Source: Ilumatobacteraceae bacterium (GTDB lineage Bacteria; Actinomycetota; Acidimicrobiia; Acidimicrobiales; Ilumatobacteraceae). Taken from it: a stretch of DNA of 39,847 nucleotides. The DNA is taken from assembly GCA_025358075.1 (NCBI GenBank), contig JANYKU010000109.1, positions 1-39,847 of the forward strand, given 5' to 3'. Under the pieces are notes generated by a model, which worked only from the letters and a program-made list of their open reading frames with translations, did no database searches and was not told the origin of the DNA. The translations under genes were made by a program, and so were the position numbers. Below are positions 30,606 through 38,369 of the stretch, in pieces. How positions within the stretch are numbered: the stretch's first letter is position 1; each line of letters begins with the position of its first letter.

Positions 30606-30647
30606 TTCCCAAGCTGAGAACGCGGGTTCGATTCCCGTCACCCGCTC
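30606..30647 (+). repeat. attR: right 42-bp att repeat (tRNA-Gly 3' fragment)
   Basis: An exact copy of 8251-8292: the tRNA-Gly part from TTCCCAA through the acceptor 3' strand. There is no 5' half upstream, so it is not a tRNA gene; it marks the right boundary of the element. Confidence 0.9.
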
Positions 30648-30840
30648 ACCTCGTTTCGTCGATCCAGGCCAGCTCAGAAGCCGTCGTCGACGATTCACCT
30701 GGTCGGGGACAGCTCGTGTCGCCTAGGGGAATCATCGGTTCTGCGCTGCTCGATTGGTAGTAATCCGGTGTGAGCAGGCCCAAAGCCATCGACGACCACG
30801 GCTCCGACAGGTACCTTCCGATCGAACGAAGGGATCGCCC
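30648..30840. other. Chromosomal spacer right of attR
   Basis: About 190 bp without a gene. It contains another CCAGCTCAG (30669-30677) like the sites near att, and the Shine-Dalgarno AAGGG (30829-30833) belonging to the ABC ATPase's original start at 30841. Confidence 0.4.
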
Positions 30841-30865
30841 GTGATCAATGCGCGTGGTTTAGTTA

Positions 30866-31759
30866 GTGAAGATCTACGGAGACAAGGTGGCTGTCGACGA
30901 TCTGACGTTCGACGTCAAACCCGGCATCGTCACCGGCTTTCTCGGCCCGAACGGGGCCGGCAAGTCGACGACGATGCGGATGATCATCGGGCTCGATGCT
31001 CCGAACCGCGGCTCGGTGACCGTCAACGGACGGCCCTATGCGGAGCATCGCGCGCCGCTGCACGAGGTCGGAGCGCTGCTCGAGGCCAAAGCAGTGCACA
31101 ACGGTCGGTCCGCACGAAACCACCTCCTCGTACTCGCGGCGACGTGCGGGATCAGCGACCGTCGAGTCGACGAACTTCTCGAACTGGTCGGGCTCACCCA
31201 CGTGGCCAGCAAGCGAGTGGGTGGGTTCTCACTCGGGATGGGTCAACGTCTCGGCATCGCCGCCGCGCTCCTCGGTGACCCAGCAACGTTGATCCTCGAC
31301 GAACCGGTCAACGGGCTCGACCCGGAGGGCGTGCTGTGGATTCGTCATCTCCTCAGGTCGCTGGCTCGTGAGGGGCGAACGATCTTCGTGTCGTCGCATC
31401 TGATGTCGGAGATGGCACTGACCGCTGACCACTTGATCGTGATCGGACGCGGGCGCCTGATTGCCGACGTCTCCGTCGCCGATTTCACCAAGCATGCATC
31501 ATCAGATCTCGTCTACGTCCGCACACCGGAGGCCGAGCGACTGCGTGATCTCCTCGTCGGACCAACGGTCCACATCACCGCGGTGTCGCCGGGTCGGCTG
31601 GAAGTCATCGGTCTCACGAGCGATGAGATCGGTGATCTGGCCGCCGCCAACATGATCCCGCTCCACGAGCTGATCCCCCATCAAGCCTCACTCGAAGACG
31701 CGTTCATGAGCCTCACCCACGACTCCGTCGAGTATCAAACCTCAGAGGTGTCGTCATGA
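30866..31759 (+). CDS. ABC transporter ATP-binding protein (ABC-2 exporter type)
   Basis: An ABC ATPase of 297 aa: Walker [19 protein letters not shown]-loop region EVGALLEAKAVHNGRSARNH, signature FSLGMGQRLGIAAALLGDP, Walker B LILDEPVNGLDPEGV and H-loop SSHLMSEMALTADHL. It energises the permease encoded next (ATGA overlap at 31756). The natural start appears to be GTG 30841 with a Shine-Dalgarno; that frame gives INARGLV and is then thrown out by a TTAG duplication (30859-30866). Removing four bases joins INARGLV to KIYGDKVAVDDL in the family-typical way. As the sequence stands, GTG 30866 is the only usable start. Confidence 0.9.
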   Translation: MKIYGDKVAVDDLTFDVKPGIVTGFLGPNGAGKSTTMRMIIGLDAPNRGSVTVNGRPYAEHRAPLHEVGALLEAKAVHNGRSARNHLLVLAATCGISDRRVDELLELVGLTHVASKRVGGFSLGMGQRLGIAAALLGDPATLILDEPVNGLDPEGVLWIRHLLRSLAREGRTIFVSSHLMSEMALTADHLIVIGRGRLIADVSVADFTKHASSDLVYVRTPEAERLRDLLVGPTVHITAVSPGRLEVIGLTSDEIGDLAAANMIPLHELIPHQASLEDAFMSLTHDSVEYQTSEVSS

Positions 31760-32601
31760 CCACGCTCGACACCGCGCCGGTGATCACCCTCCCGACGATG
31801 TCGGCAGACGACATCGACAATCTCGACGTCACGCCTTCCCGCGTGGTCCGTTCCGAGTGGTTGAAGATGCGCACGCTCCGCTCGACCTGGCTGACCATGG
31901 CGTTGGCGATCGCCTCCGTGCCCGGCATCGGCATCGCCATCGCTTGGTCGACCGCCAACGACTGGCTGAAGATGCGACCTCGCGAGCGCCTCCACTTCAA
32001 CCCGCTCGCCGACCCGCTCTCCGGATTCAATCTCGCCCAGTTGGCCATCGGCGTCCTCGGTGTGTTGATCGTCGCCGGCGAGTATCCCGCCGGAATGATC
32101 CGAGCAACACTCGCCGCCGTCCCAAGGCGGCTACCGGTGCTGTGGGCGAAGCTCGGGGTGTTCACCACGATCACGCTCGTCGCGATGGTGCCGGTCTCGG
32201 TCTTCACCTTCTTCGTCAGCCAACGCCTCCTCTCCTCTCGGCACATCCAGACGACGTGGTCCACCCCCGACGTCGCCAGGTCGGTGATCGGAGTCGGTCT
32301 TTACCTCACGGTCGCCGCCGCATTGGCAATCGGTCTCGGTGCGATCATCCGCAACGTGGCCGGCGCCATCGGCGCGTTCGCCGGCGTCATCCTCGTGCTG
32401 CCGGTCATCGCCTCGGCACTTCCGCAGACCTGGGGTGACCGCATCAACAAGTGGCTTCCCAGCAACGCCGGTCAAGCGCTGATGTCGGTGGTCTCCGACA
32501 ACACCACGCTCTCCCCGTGGAGGGGTTTCGCCGTCTTTTCCGGCTGGGCGCTCCTGGCGCTCGTCATCGCCGCGGTCCTACTCCGCAGCCGCGACGCCTG
32601 A
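31756..32601 (+). CDS. ABC-2 type permease
   Basis: A 281-aa membrane protein with about six helices: LRSTWLTMALAIASVPGIGI, LAIGVLGVLIVAGEYPAGMI, VFTTITLVAMVPVSVFTFFV, LTVAAALAIGLGAIIRNVAG, GVILVLPVIASAL and FSGWALLALVIAAVLL. The EYPAGMIRATLAAVPRR loop is typical of this family. It forms an export system of unknown substrate with the ATPase upstream, to which it is translationally coupled. Its last 24 bp overlap the convergent HTH gene. Confidence 0.85.
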   Translation: MTTLDTAPVITLPTMSADDIDNLDVTPSRVVRSEWLKMRTLRSTWLTMALAIASVPGIGIAIAWSTANDWLKMRPRERLHFNPLADPLSGFNLAQLAIGVLGVLIVAGEYPAGMIRATLAAVPRRLPVLWAKLGVFTTITLVAMVPVSVFTFFVSQRLLSSRHIQTTWSTPDVARSVIGVGLYLTVAAALAIGLGAIIRNVAGAIGAFAGVILVLPVIASALPQTWGDRINKWLPSNAGQALMSVVSDNTTLSPWRGFAVFSGWALLALVIAAVLLRSRDA

Positions 32602-32961
32602 TCTCGCCGCAACCCCGTCCTGCTCGCGGACGATTCGCGAGGCGAGTTGGCGGGAGATGCCCCACATTCGCGAGATCTGGCCGATGGTGTGCCCTTCCCG
32701 CAGGAGTGCTCGGAACAGTTCGGCTCGGGCGTGTCCGCGGGCGGCTTCGAGCTCGACGAGCGCATCGGTCATACCCTCTCTGACGCTCGCCATCTTGTTG
32801 CTCCTTACGATCGCTTCGATGCTTTCGTCCGAGCGAAGACCTTCGATGAGCGACACGGCGACTGCGTGGTCGAGCGTGAGCGTTTCGATCGCTCTCTCGA
32901 TCGCCGCCGCAAGTAGCTCGACGGACTGAACCAACGTCTCAGGCTGTGGCTGGTGCGGCAT
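32578..32961 (-). CDS. HTH protein, last gene of the SipW operon
   Basis: A 127-aa protein. The N-terminal half is helical (LVQSVELLAAAIERAIETLT); the C-terminal part TIGQISRMWGISRQLASRIV is a helix-turn-helix. The same layout and motif (SIGEIGRIFGLSRQLVSRQL) occur in the protein encoded at 34765-35130, so the two are paralogues. The start overlaps the signal peptidase gene by 23 bp, placing it in the minus-strand operon 34630-32578. Regulation of this surface-protein locus is a reasonable inference. Confidence 0.7.
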   Translation of the reverse strand: MPHQPQPETLVQSVELLAAAIERAIETLTLDHAVAVSLIEGLRSDESIEAIVRSNKMASVREGMTDALVELEAARGHARAELFRALLREGHTIGQISRMWGISRQLASRIVREQDGVAARSGVAAAE

Positions 32962-33496
32962 CTCGCTCCTTGACCTCGTCGGCGGAATCGACTTCGCTTG
33001 ATGCTGATGGCCAGAGCGACATGGTGGCAATCAACCCCGCGACGGCCCCCAGTATCCACCACCGTGACAACAGATGCAGGATCGTTCCGCCGTCGGGTAT
33101 GCGGAGACGAGCGCGTCCGACGATGTCGTCTGTTGTAACGACAAAGCCATCGGCGACACCCCGGTTGTCGCCTTGGGTCGTGATTCGACCATCGGGCGCG
33201 ATGGAGATCAGCCGGTGCACGATCAAGTGGTCGCGTGCGTGATTGCCGGGTGGTTTGATCTTGAAGACGATGATCTCGCCGGGCTGATAGTGGTCGTCGG
33301 CGTGGGCAATGATCAGGTCGCCGCTGGAGTACGTCGGCTTCATCGAGTTGCCGTCGACGACGAGCGGTGTCGTGTCGCCACCGAACCGGCTCGGCCACAG
33401 CCACAAGGCGCAAAGGCCGACGGTTGTCCAGATCAAGACACTTGGCAGCACGCGCCGAGCTCGTTGCCACCACACACCTCCGGCTGACGACGTCAT
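32939..33496 (-). CDS. SipW-type (ER/archaeal-type) signal peptidase I
   Basis: A 185-aa S26 peptidase. An N-terminal membrane segment (VLPSVLIWTTVGLCALWLW) is followed by VDGNSMKPTYSSGDLIIAH with the catalytic Ser. DHLIVHRLISIAPDGRITTQ has His in place of the bacterial catalytic Lys, the Ser-His type of SipW and Sec11. DNRGVADGFVVTTDDIVGRA follows, and a second membrane segment lies near the C-terminus. SipW enzymes process TasA/camelysin-type surface proteins, and two small secreted proteins are encoded just upstream in the same operon. ATGA-type overlap with the preceding gene (33493-33496). Confidence 0.87.
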   Translation of the reverse strand: MTSSAGGVWWQRARRVLPSVLIWTTVGLCALWLWPSRFGGDTTPLVVDGNSMKPTYSSGDLIIAHADDHYQPGEIIVFKIKPPGNHARDHLIVHRLISIAPDGRITTQGDNRGVADGFVVTTDDIVGRARLRIPDGGTILHLLSRWWILGAVAGLIATMSLWPSASSEVDSADEVKERDAAPATA

Positions 33497-34260
33497 GGCG
33501 TGGTCACGGCGAAGTCGTCGAAGCGAACGCTGGCATTCCCGCCGAAGAGACCAGCACGCGATCCTGCACCCAGCGACGTGAGCTGTGCTGCGCTGAGCGT
33601 GTAGCTGCCGACGTTGGTTCCGTTGAGAGCGACCGCGACGATCGCGCTGCTTCGCGACAGTTCCAGCGTGTTGGTCGTCGCAAAGGTGGGGTTGATGGTC
33701 GTCAGCAAGGTGGCAACACCAGCGCTGTAGAGCCGCAGTTCGATGCGGTCGGGTGTCGCGTCGATCATCACGGCTGCGAGGTAGCTGCTGGTGCCGTCGT
33801 GCGAGATCACGAGACCGCCGGATCGGCCACCGGTGTTGAGGCTGGAGAGCACGACCCGAGCGGTTGAGTTGGAGGTCGCAGTGTTCTCGGTGGCGACAGC
33901 GTCAGTCGTCGCGCTCGATGCTGCCTGGTTCGTCTGAATCGTCCACGTGCCGACGTGAACGCTCCAGACCCGATTGGAACAGGCCGCGGCAACAGTCGCC
34001 GCTCGCGCCGCCATGGTCGCGCCCGTCGTGCCCGTGAAGTTGTCGCAGCCGAGAATCGTGGGGGCCGACACCGTCGATGCAGAACCGACAACGACGAGGC
34101 TCTTCGCAGTGATCGTGCCCAATGGAGCCGCCCGAGCGACGGCAACGGGCAGCGCTAACAGCGCGAGCGTCGACGCGGCGAGGCCAAGTCGCAGGCGACC
34201 AGTCCGCTGCTGGTGTTGCGCCCGCGACTCGTCACCCGGAGATGACGAGCGACAGCCCAT
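33493..34260 (-). CDS. Secreted protein with LamG/concanavalin-like domain
   Basis: A 255-aa exported protein. After a basic N-terminus the signal segment is LRLGLAASTLALLALPVAVA with cleavage near ARAAP. The C-terminal 150 residues (SVHVGTWTIQTNQAASSATT, SGGLVISHDGTSSYLAAVMI, NTLELSRSSAIVAVALNGTN, GLFGGNASVRFDDFAVTTP) resemble a laminin-G/concanavalin-like jelly roll. It is a likely client of the SipW-type peptidase. Its start overlaps the preceding gene by 29 bp. Ser/Thr/Ala-rich composition fits a surface or fibre protein. Confidence 0.7.
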   Translation of the reverse strand: MGCRSSSPGDESRAQHQQRTGRLRLGLAASTLALLALPVAVARAAPLGTITAKSLVVVGSASTVSAPTILGCDNFTGTTGATMAARAATVAAACSNRVWSVHVGTWTIQTNQAASSATTDAVATENTATSNSTARVVLSSLNTGGRSGGLVISHDGTSSYLAAVMIDATPDRIELRLYSAGVATLLTTINPTFATTNTLELSRSSAIVAVALNGTNVGSYTLSAAQLTSLGAGSRAGLFGGNASVRFDDFAVTTP

Positions 34261-34630
34261 TGACCGACGAAGCGGTCACCGCTGCACCCAAGGTGACCGA
34301 GAAAGCGTTGGCCGCCACCGTGATGCTGGCGACGCTCGTCGTGCCGAGGTTGGTGGTGCCGTTGCGCAGCGACACCGAGGCCGCCTTGGCGTTGCACGCG
34401 GCGTTGACACCGGTGAAGTTCACCGCGGTCACCTGGTAGGTCTGCGCCGCCGCGCTGTAGGCCGTCGTGTACCCGACGGTGACGCCGTCGGTGTCGCAAC
34501 CGGCGACCACCTGATCATCGGCACCCAGTCCGGCGCCGCTGAGGGTTCCGAGCGTCGCCGCCGAGGCCCCGACCAGTCCCATGCTGAGTACCCCGCCCAT
34601 CACCGCGACGAATACCTTCTTGCGCTTCAT
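34232..34630 (-). CDS. Small secreted surface protein, possible SipW substrate
   Basis: A 132-aa protein. The N-terminus MKRKKVFVAVMGGVLSMGLV with GASAATLGTLSG is a signal peptide of the kind seen in SipW-dependent proteins. The mature part is beta-rich, with two Cys (VVAGCDTDG, NAACNAKA) and Thr/Ser/Ala/Val repeats (TTNLGTTSVASITVAANAFS). First gene of the four-gene minus-strand operon. A role as fibre or spore/cell-surface subunit is inferred from the signal peptidase partner only. Confidence 0.7.
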   Translation of the reverse strand: MKRKKVFVAVMGGVLSMGLVGASAATLGTLSGAGLGADDQVVAGCDTDGVTVGYTTAYSAAAQTYQVTAVNFTGVNAACNAKAASVSLRNGTTNLGTTSVASITVAANAFSVTLGAAVTASSVNGLSLVISG

Positions 34631-34764
34631 CTACTTCCGCCCTTTTTCATGGAGAGTGTTAAGACAACCACGGACAGTCCACTATCAACAGGGGTTGCGC
34701 AACCCCCCTTGTCATCGGCCGACTCTGGCCAGGCTCAAGGACCCAAGCTACGATCCCTCCCGAC
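34631..34764. promoter_or_regulatory. Divergent promoter region
   Basis: A short spacer between the SipW operon (minus) and the paralogous HTH gene (plus). It is AT-richer at 34640-34700 (GAGAGTGTTAAGACAACC, CTATCAACAGGGGTTGCGC). It should hold both promoters; no clear -35/-10 pair could be fixed. Confidence 0.35.
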
Positions 34765-35130
34765 ATGGCAGCGGAAAGCGACGACGAGACCGCCCGGGCA
34801 CGAGCGCGGCACACGTTCGAAGGGCTACGCACGGCGATGCTCGACGCCGCCGCGGCCTTCACTCACGACGCCTCAGTTGTTTCAAATTTGCTCGCCGCCC
34901 TCGCCGACGAGCCGAACATCACCGCCCTTGCGGCCGCGTATCCAATTTCGCAGGAGCAGGTGCGTCTGGCCACCGCCCTCGACAACTACGAGACCTACCG
35001 GCGCGACGCCCGAATCGAGTTGTGGAGGGTGATGCTCGACGAGGGTTGCAGCATCGGCGAGATCGGTCGCATCTTCGGACTCTCTCGCCAACTCGTCTCG
35101 CGTCAGCTGAAAGACAGCCGACAACCTTAG
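34765..35130 (+). CDS. HTH protein, paralogue of the 32578-32961 gene
   Basis: A 121-aa protein. A helical N-terminal part (TFEGLRTAMLDAAAAFTHDA, DNYETYRRDARIELWRVMLD) precedes a C-terminal HTH, GCSIGEIGRIFGLSRQLVSR. The match to the paralogue covers the charged region before the HTH (ARGHARAELFRALLREG versus RRDARIELWRVMLDEG) and the HTH itself. It lies between the SipW operon and the NEW3/ABC operon and could regulate either. ATG 34765. Confidence 0.72.
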   Translation: MAAESDDETARARARHTFEGLRTAMLDAAAAFTHDASVVSNLLAALADEPNITALAAAYPISQEQVRLATALDNYETYRRDARIELWRVMLDEGCSIGEIGRIFGLSRQLVSRQLKDSRQP

Positions 35131-35219
35131 GCGCCTTTACCTCGCCACAACGTTGGCGCAACCAGCCGCTGAACCCGCCACGACCACACTCCCGCGATCG
35201 ACAAGTCGGAAGGATGGGG

Positions 35220-36410
35220 ATGACGGAATCGAAGAAGGCCTGGTGTTCTCCTGGGAAGATCGTGCGGTCGGTCGCGGTCGTTGCGTTCGCCGCGGCAAGC
35301 CTGGTGTGGATCGATTCGGGAGGTCATGTCGACGCAGCGGATCTCGTTGTCTCCACGCCCTATCCATCGGTGGTCGCCAGCCCTGGCTCCACGGTGAAGT
35401 TCGATCTGCAGGTGACAGCGCCGGCGGTGACCATCGCCCAGATCAAGGTCGCCCAATTGCCGACGGGATGGACGACGACCCTGCGCGGCGGCGGCTTCGT
35501 CGTCAACGCGGTGACAGCGGCGCCTGACACCCCGGGCAAGTTCACGGTCGAGATCGTCGTGCCTCCCGATGCGGCGGCCAACAACTATTCGTTCAACGTG
35601 ATCACCTCGGATTCGTCGGGTGACTTCACACTGCCGCTCGCCGTGCAGGTGCAGGCAGAGGTCAACTCGGGCGTCGGGGTCAAGGCCGACTTCCCGTCGT
35701 TGCGCGGTGATCCGAGCACCGCGTTCAGCTACACGCTGACGGTCACCAACAACACGCCCCAGTCGCAAACCTTCACGTTCACGGCGGAGGGCCCGCAGGG
35801 ATGGACGGTGACAGCGTCACCCGACGCCTCGCCCAACGCCAACACCGTGACCGTTGACGCCGACGGCACGACGACCGTCAAGGTCTCGGCCACGCCACCC
35901 GCCACGGTCGAGCAAGGCTCGTACCCGATCAACGTGACGATCACGTCTGATACCGGCGGCACCGGCTCGATGCAGTTGACGGCCGAGGTCACCGGATCAT
36001 CCAAGCTCGACGTTGCGACGGCCGACCAGCGACTGAATGTCAGCGGAAAGGCCAACAGCGAGAAGCGCGTCACCCTCGTCGTCAGCAACTCGGGTACGGC
36101 CGCACTGCAGGCCGTGCAGTTCGCAGCAACGCCTCCGTCGGGATGGACCGTGACCTCCGATCCGCCGCAGGTCCCGCAGGTGAATCCGAACGAGTCGACC
36201 CAGGTGGTCGCGGTGATCAAGCCGGAGAAGAACGCACTCGCCGGCGACTACGCGATCAGCGTGCGCGCCAGTGCCGGCAGTCAATCGACGAGCCTCGACC
36301 TCCGCTATGGGGTCAAGGGCTCGCAGACGCTGGGCATCATCGCAATTGCGATCATCGCGGTCACCTTCCTCGGGTTGGCCTGGTTGTTCCGACGCCTCGG
36401 CCGACGGTGA
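35220..36410 (+). CDS. NEW3-domain membrane-anchored protein of an ABC system
   Basis: A 396-aa exported protein. The signal segment is [17 protein letters not shown]. Three beta-sandwich repeats of about 100 residues follow, each with a G-W-T motif ([33 protein letters not shown]), typical of NPCBM-associated NEW3 domains (COG1470-like). A C-terminal membrane helix ([18 protein letters not shown]) ends in a basic tail RRLGRR. NEW3 membrane proteins are commonly encoded with ABC-2 ATPases and permeases, exactly as here. ATG 35220 has the Shine-Dalgarno GGAAGG six bases upstream; ATG 35214 is less well spaced. The stop overlaps the ATPase start (GTGA). Confidence 0.85.
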   Translation: MTESKKAWCSPGKIVRSVAVVAFAAASLVWIDSGGHVDAADLVVSTPYPSVVASPGSTVKFDLQVTAPAVTIAQIKVAQLPTGWTTTLRGGGFVVNAVTAAPDTPGKFTVEIVVPPDAAANNYSFNVITSDSSGDFTLPLAVQVQAEVNSGVGVKADFPSLRGDPSTAFSYTLTVTNNTPQSQTFTFTAEGPQGWTVTASPDASPNANTVTVDADGTTTVKVSATPPATVEQGSYPINVTITSDTGGTGSMQLTAEVTGSSKLDVATADQRLNVSGKANSEKRVTLVVSNSGTAALQAVQFAATPPSGWTVTSDPPQVPQVNPNESTQVVAVIKPEKNALAGDYAISVRASAGSQSTSLDLRYGVKGSQTLGIIAIAIIAVTFLGLAWLFRRLGRR

Positions 36411-37396
36411 CCTCGATGCCTCCCGAAGACGATGGCGTCGCCCTGGAGACCCGCGATCTCACCAAGCACTACGGCGATCGCACCGCTGTCGACTCGTTGA
36501 ACCTGCAGATCCGTCGCGGCGAGATCTTTGGGTTGCTCGGTCCCAACGGGGCCGGCAAGACGACCACGATTCTGATGCTGCTCGGTCTGACCGAACCGTC
36601 CAGCGGCGAAGCTCGGGTCGACGGTCTCGACCCGCGTCGCGACCCGCTGTCGGTCAAGCGTCGAGTCGGCTACCTGCCCGATGATGTCGGCTTCTACGAC
36701 GAGATGACGGCCCGTGCGAACCTCGAGTACACCGCCCGCCTCAACCGCTTGCGAGAACCGGACGCGACGGAACGAATCGAGTTCCTGCTCGAACAAGTCG
36801 GCCTCAGTTCGGTGATCGACCGTCGAGTGTGGACCTTCTCGCGCGGCATGCGACAGCGTCTCGGCTTGGCCGATGCACTGATCAAGCGACCGTCGATCCT
36901 GATCCTCGACGAGCCGAGCGTGAACATCGATCCAGAGGGCGTGCGCGAGCTTCTCAAGTTCGTCGCCGACCTCCGCACCGATGAGGGCTTGACAGTGCTG
37001 CTGTCGTCGCATCTGCTTCACCAGGTCGAGACGGTGTGCGATCGGATCGGAATCTTCGTGAGCGGTCGCCTGGTCGGCCTCGGCACCGTGGCCGAACTTG
37101 CCGGCGCGCTCGACGACGACTGGGTCTTCGAGCTCGGGGTGGATCCGGGCCTCTCTGCCACACATCTCGCCGGCGTCGTTGGTGCCGTCTCGGGCGTGCG
37201 CACCGTCGAGGGCGACGGTCCCGGGCGATGGATGATCAGCGCCGGCCGCGACGTGCACCTGGAACTGCTGAGTGCCGTCGCGGCTGCCGGCGGCACGATC
37301 GACCACTTCGTGCGTCGTGGTGCCGACCTCGATGCGATCTATCACCGCTACTTCACCGGGAGGACTGATGACAGCGAGCATCGCGTCGGCGCCTGA
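36407..37396 (+). CDS. ABC transporter ATP-binding protein
   Basis: A 329-aa ATPase: Walker [40 protein letters not shown], signature [19 protein letters not shown], Walker [19 protein letters not shown] and H-loop [17 protein letters not shown]. The usual SG(L/M) in the D-loop region reads [10 protein letters not shown]-terminal extension of about 90 residues is typical of ABC-2 exporters. Coupled to the NEW3 gene upstream (GTGA overlap) and overlapping the permease gene downstream by 29 bp. Confidence 0.9.
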   Translation: MTSMPPEDDGVALETRDLTKHYGDRTAVDSLNLQIRRGEIFGLLGPNGAGKTTTILMLLGLTEPSSGEARVDGLDPRRDPLSVKRRVGYLPDDVGFYDEMTARANLEYTARLNRLREPDATERIEFLLEQVGLSSVIDRRVWTFSRGMRQRLGLADALIKRPSILILDEPSVNIDPEGVRELLKFVADLRTDEGLTVLLSSHLLHQVETVCDRIGIFVSGRLVGLGTVAELAGALDDDWVFELGVDPGLSATHLAGVVGAVSGVRTVEGDGPGRWMISAGRDVHLELLSAVAAAGGTIDHFVRRGADLDAIYHRYFTGRTDDSEHRVGA

Positions 37397-38369
37397 CACC
37401 GTGCAGTTGCGAGCCGATCCGGACACGCACAAGCTGTACGGCGGCTGGCGGATCATTGCCCGCAAGGAGTTCGGCGACCACGTTCACTCGGTTCGCTTCG
37501 TGATCCTCGTCGTACTGATGGCCCTTGCCGGGCTTGCCTCAGTGCATTCGGCCAGCGGTCCGATCCGCGCCGCCGCAAGCGCAGCGACCGACGTGCCGTC
37601 GATCTTCCTCTACCTGTTCACCTTGTCTCCCGATCGGGTGCCGGCGTTCCACGAGTTCCTCGCGATCCTCGGACCGTTGCTCGGCTTCGACGCGGTGAAC
37701 GGTGAACGCTCGCAACGCACGCTGCCACGCCTGGTCGCGCAACCAATTCATCGCGACGAGGTGATCAACGGCAAGTTCGTCGCCGGGATCGGTGCGATCG
37801 CGTTGGCGCTCGCGGCAGTGATGGCGGTCGCGGTGTCGTACGGGATGCTGCGCCTCGGAGTCGGCCCGACCATCAACGATGTCGTACGAATGATCGCCTT
37901 CTTCGTCGTCGCGGTCGTCTACATCGCCCTGTGGCTGGCGCTGGCGATCGTGCTGTCCGTGGTCACGCGCAGGGCAGCCACCGCGGCACTGGCCGGCATC
38001 GCCATCTGGCTGGTGTTCACGTTGTTCGGCGGGCTGATCGCCGGTCTGGTCGCCGACACCGTCCACCCCGTGCCGACCACATCGCCCACGACCGAACAGG
38101 TGCTCGCCAACGCCCGCCTCGAGCTGATGGTCCGGCGCTTCTCACCGTCTCAGCTCTACGACGAAGCCACCGGCGTGTTGCTGAACCCGGCCCGCCAATC
38201 AACGGGGCTGATCATCCAGGACACCACCTCGCAGGCCCTGCCAAGCACGCTTTCGCTGAGCGAGAGCCTCGTGCTGGCGTGGTGGCAGGTCGCCGCCTTG
38301 GTCGGTGGAGTCGTCGTGATGTTCGCCGCCGCCTACGCCCTGTTCATGCGACAAGAAGTTCGGGCCTGA
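37368..38369 (+). CDS. ABC-2 permease
   Basis: A 333-aa permease. An N-terminal amphipathic segment ([20 protein letters not shown]) precedes TM1 ([16 protein letters not shown]). The next extracytoplasmic part precedes [40 protein letters not shown], the classic ABC-2 coupling region (family motif ExxxGT/RTL). Further helices are [60 protein letters not shown] and [23 protein letters not shown] 37368 has GGGAGGA as Shine-Dalgarno. With the NEW3 protein and ATPase it makes a three-gene exporter operon of unknown substrate. Confidence 0.88.
   Translation: MTASIASAPDTVQLRADPDTHKLYGGWRIIARKEFGDHVHSVRFVILVVLMALAGLASVHSASGPIRAAASAATDVPSIFLYLFTLSPDRVPAFHEFLAILGPLLGFDAVNGERSQRTLPRLVAQPIHRDEVINGKFVAGIGAIALALAAVMAVAVSYGMLRLGVGPTINDVVRMIAFFVVAVVYIALWLALAIVLSVVTRRAATAALAGIAIWLVFTLFGGLIAGLVADTVHPVPTTSPTTEQVLANARLELMVRRFSPSQLYDEATGVLLNPARQSTGLIIQDTTSQALPSTLSLSESLVLAWWQVAALVGGVVVMFAAAYALFMRQEVRA

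Larger units (their letters stand above)
8251..30647. mobile_element. 22.4-kb integrative mobilizable element in tRNA-Gly
   Basis: The element is bounded by an exact 42-bp direct repeat (8251-8292 and 30606-30647), the 3' end of tRNA-Gly(CCC). A phage-type tyrosine integrase lies immediately inside the left end, and a MobF relaxase, an HTH protein and toxin-antitoxin-like genes lie near the right. Arm-type repeats CGTGCCA occur three times at 8353-8380 and twice at 30481-30498. There is no VirB4/VirD4, FtsK/TraB or replication initiator, so self-transfer is unlikely; mobilization by a helper is the natural reading. The cargo is a repeat-separated gene array (9.7-24 kb), a nested recombinase-pair element and two tRNA-Ser genes. 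Confidence 0.85.

Noticed and set aside
30606..30647. Second tRNA-Gly gene
   Set aside because: Only the 3' 42 bases are present; no D arm or 5' acceptor strand precedes them. It is the attR copy.
34581..35213. N-terminal extension of the NEW3-domain protein to 609 aa
   Set aside because: The extension overlaps an HTH gene in another frame and has Arg-rich shadow composition. A signal peptide and Shine-Dalgarno support the start at 35220.
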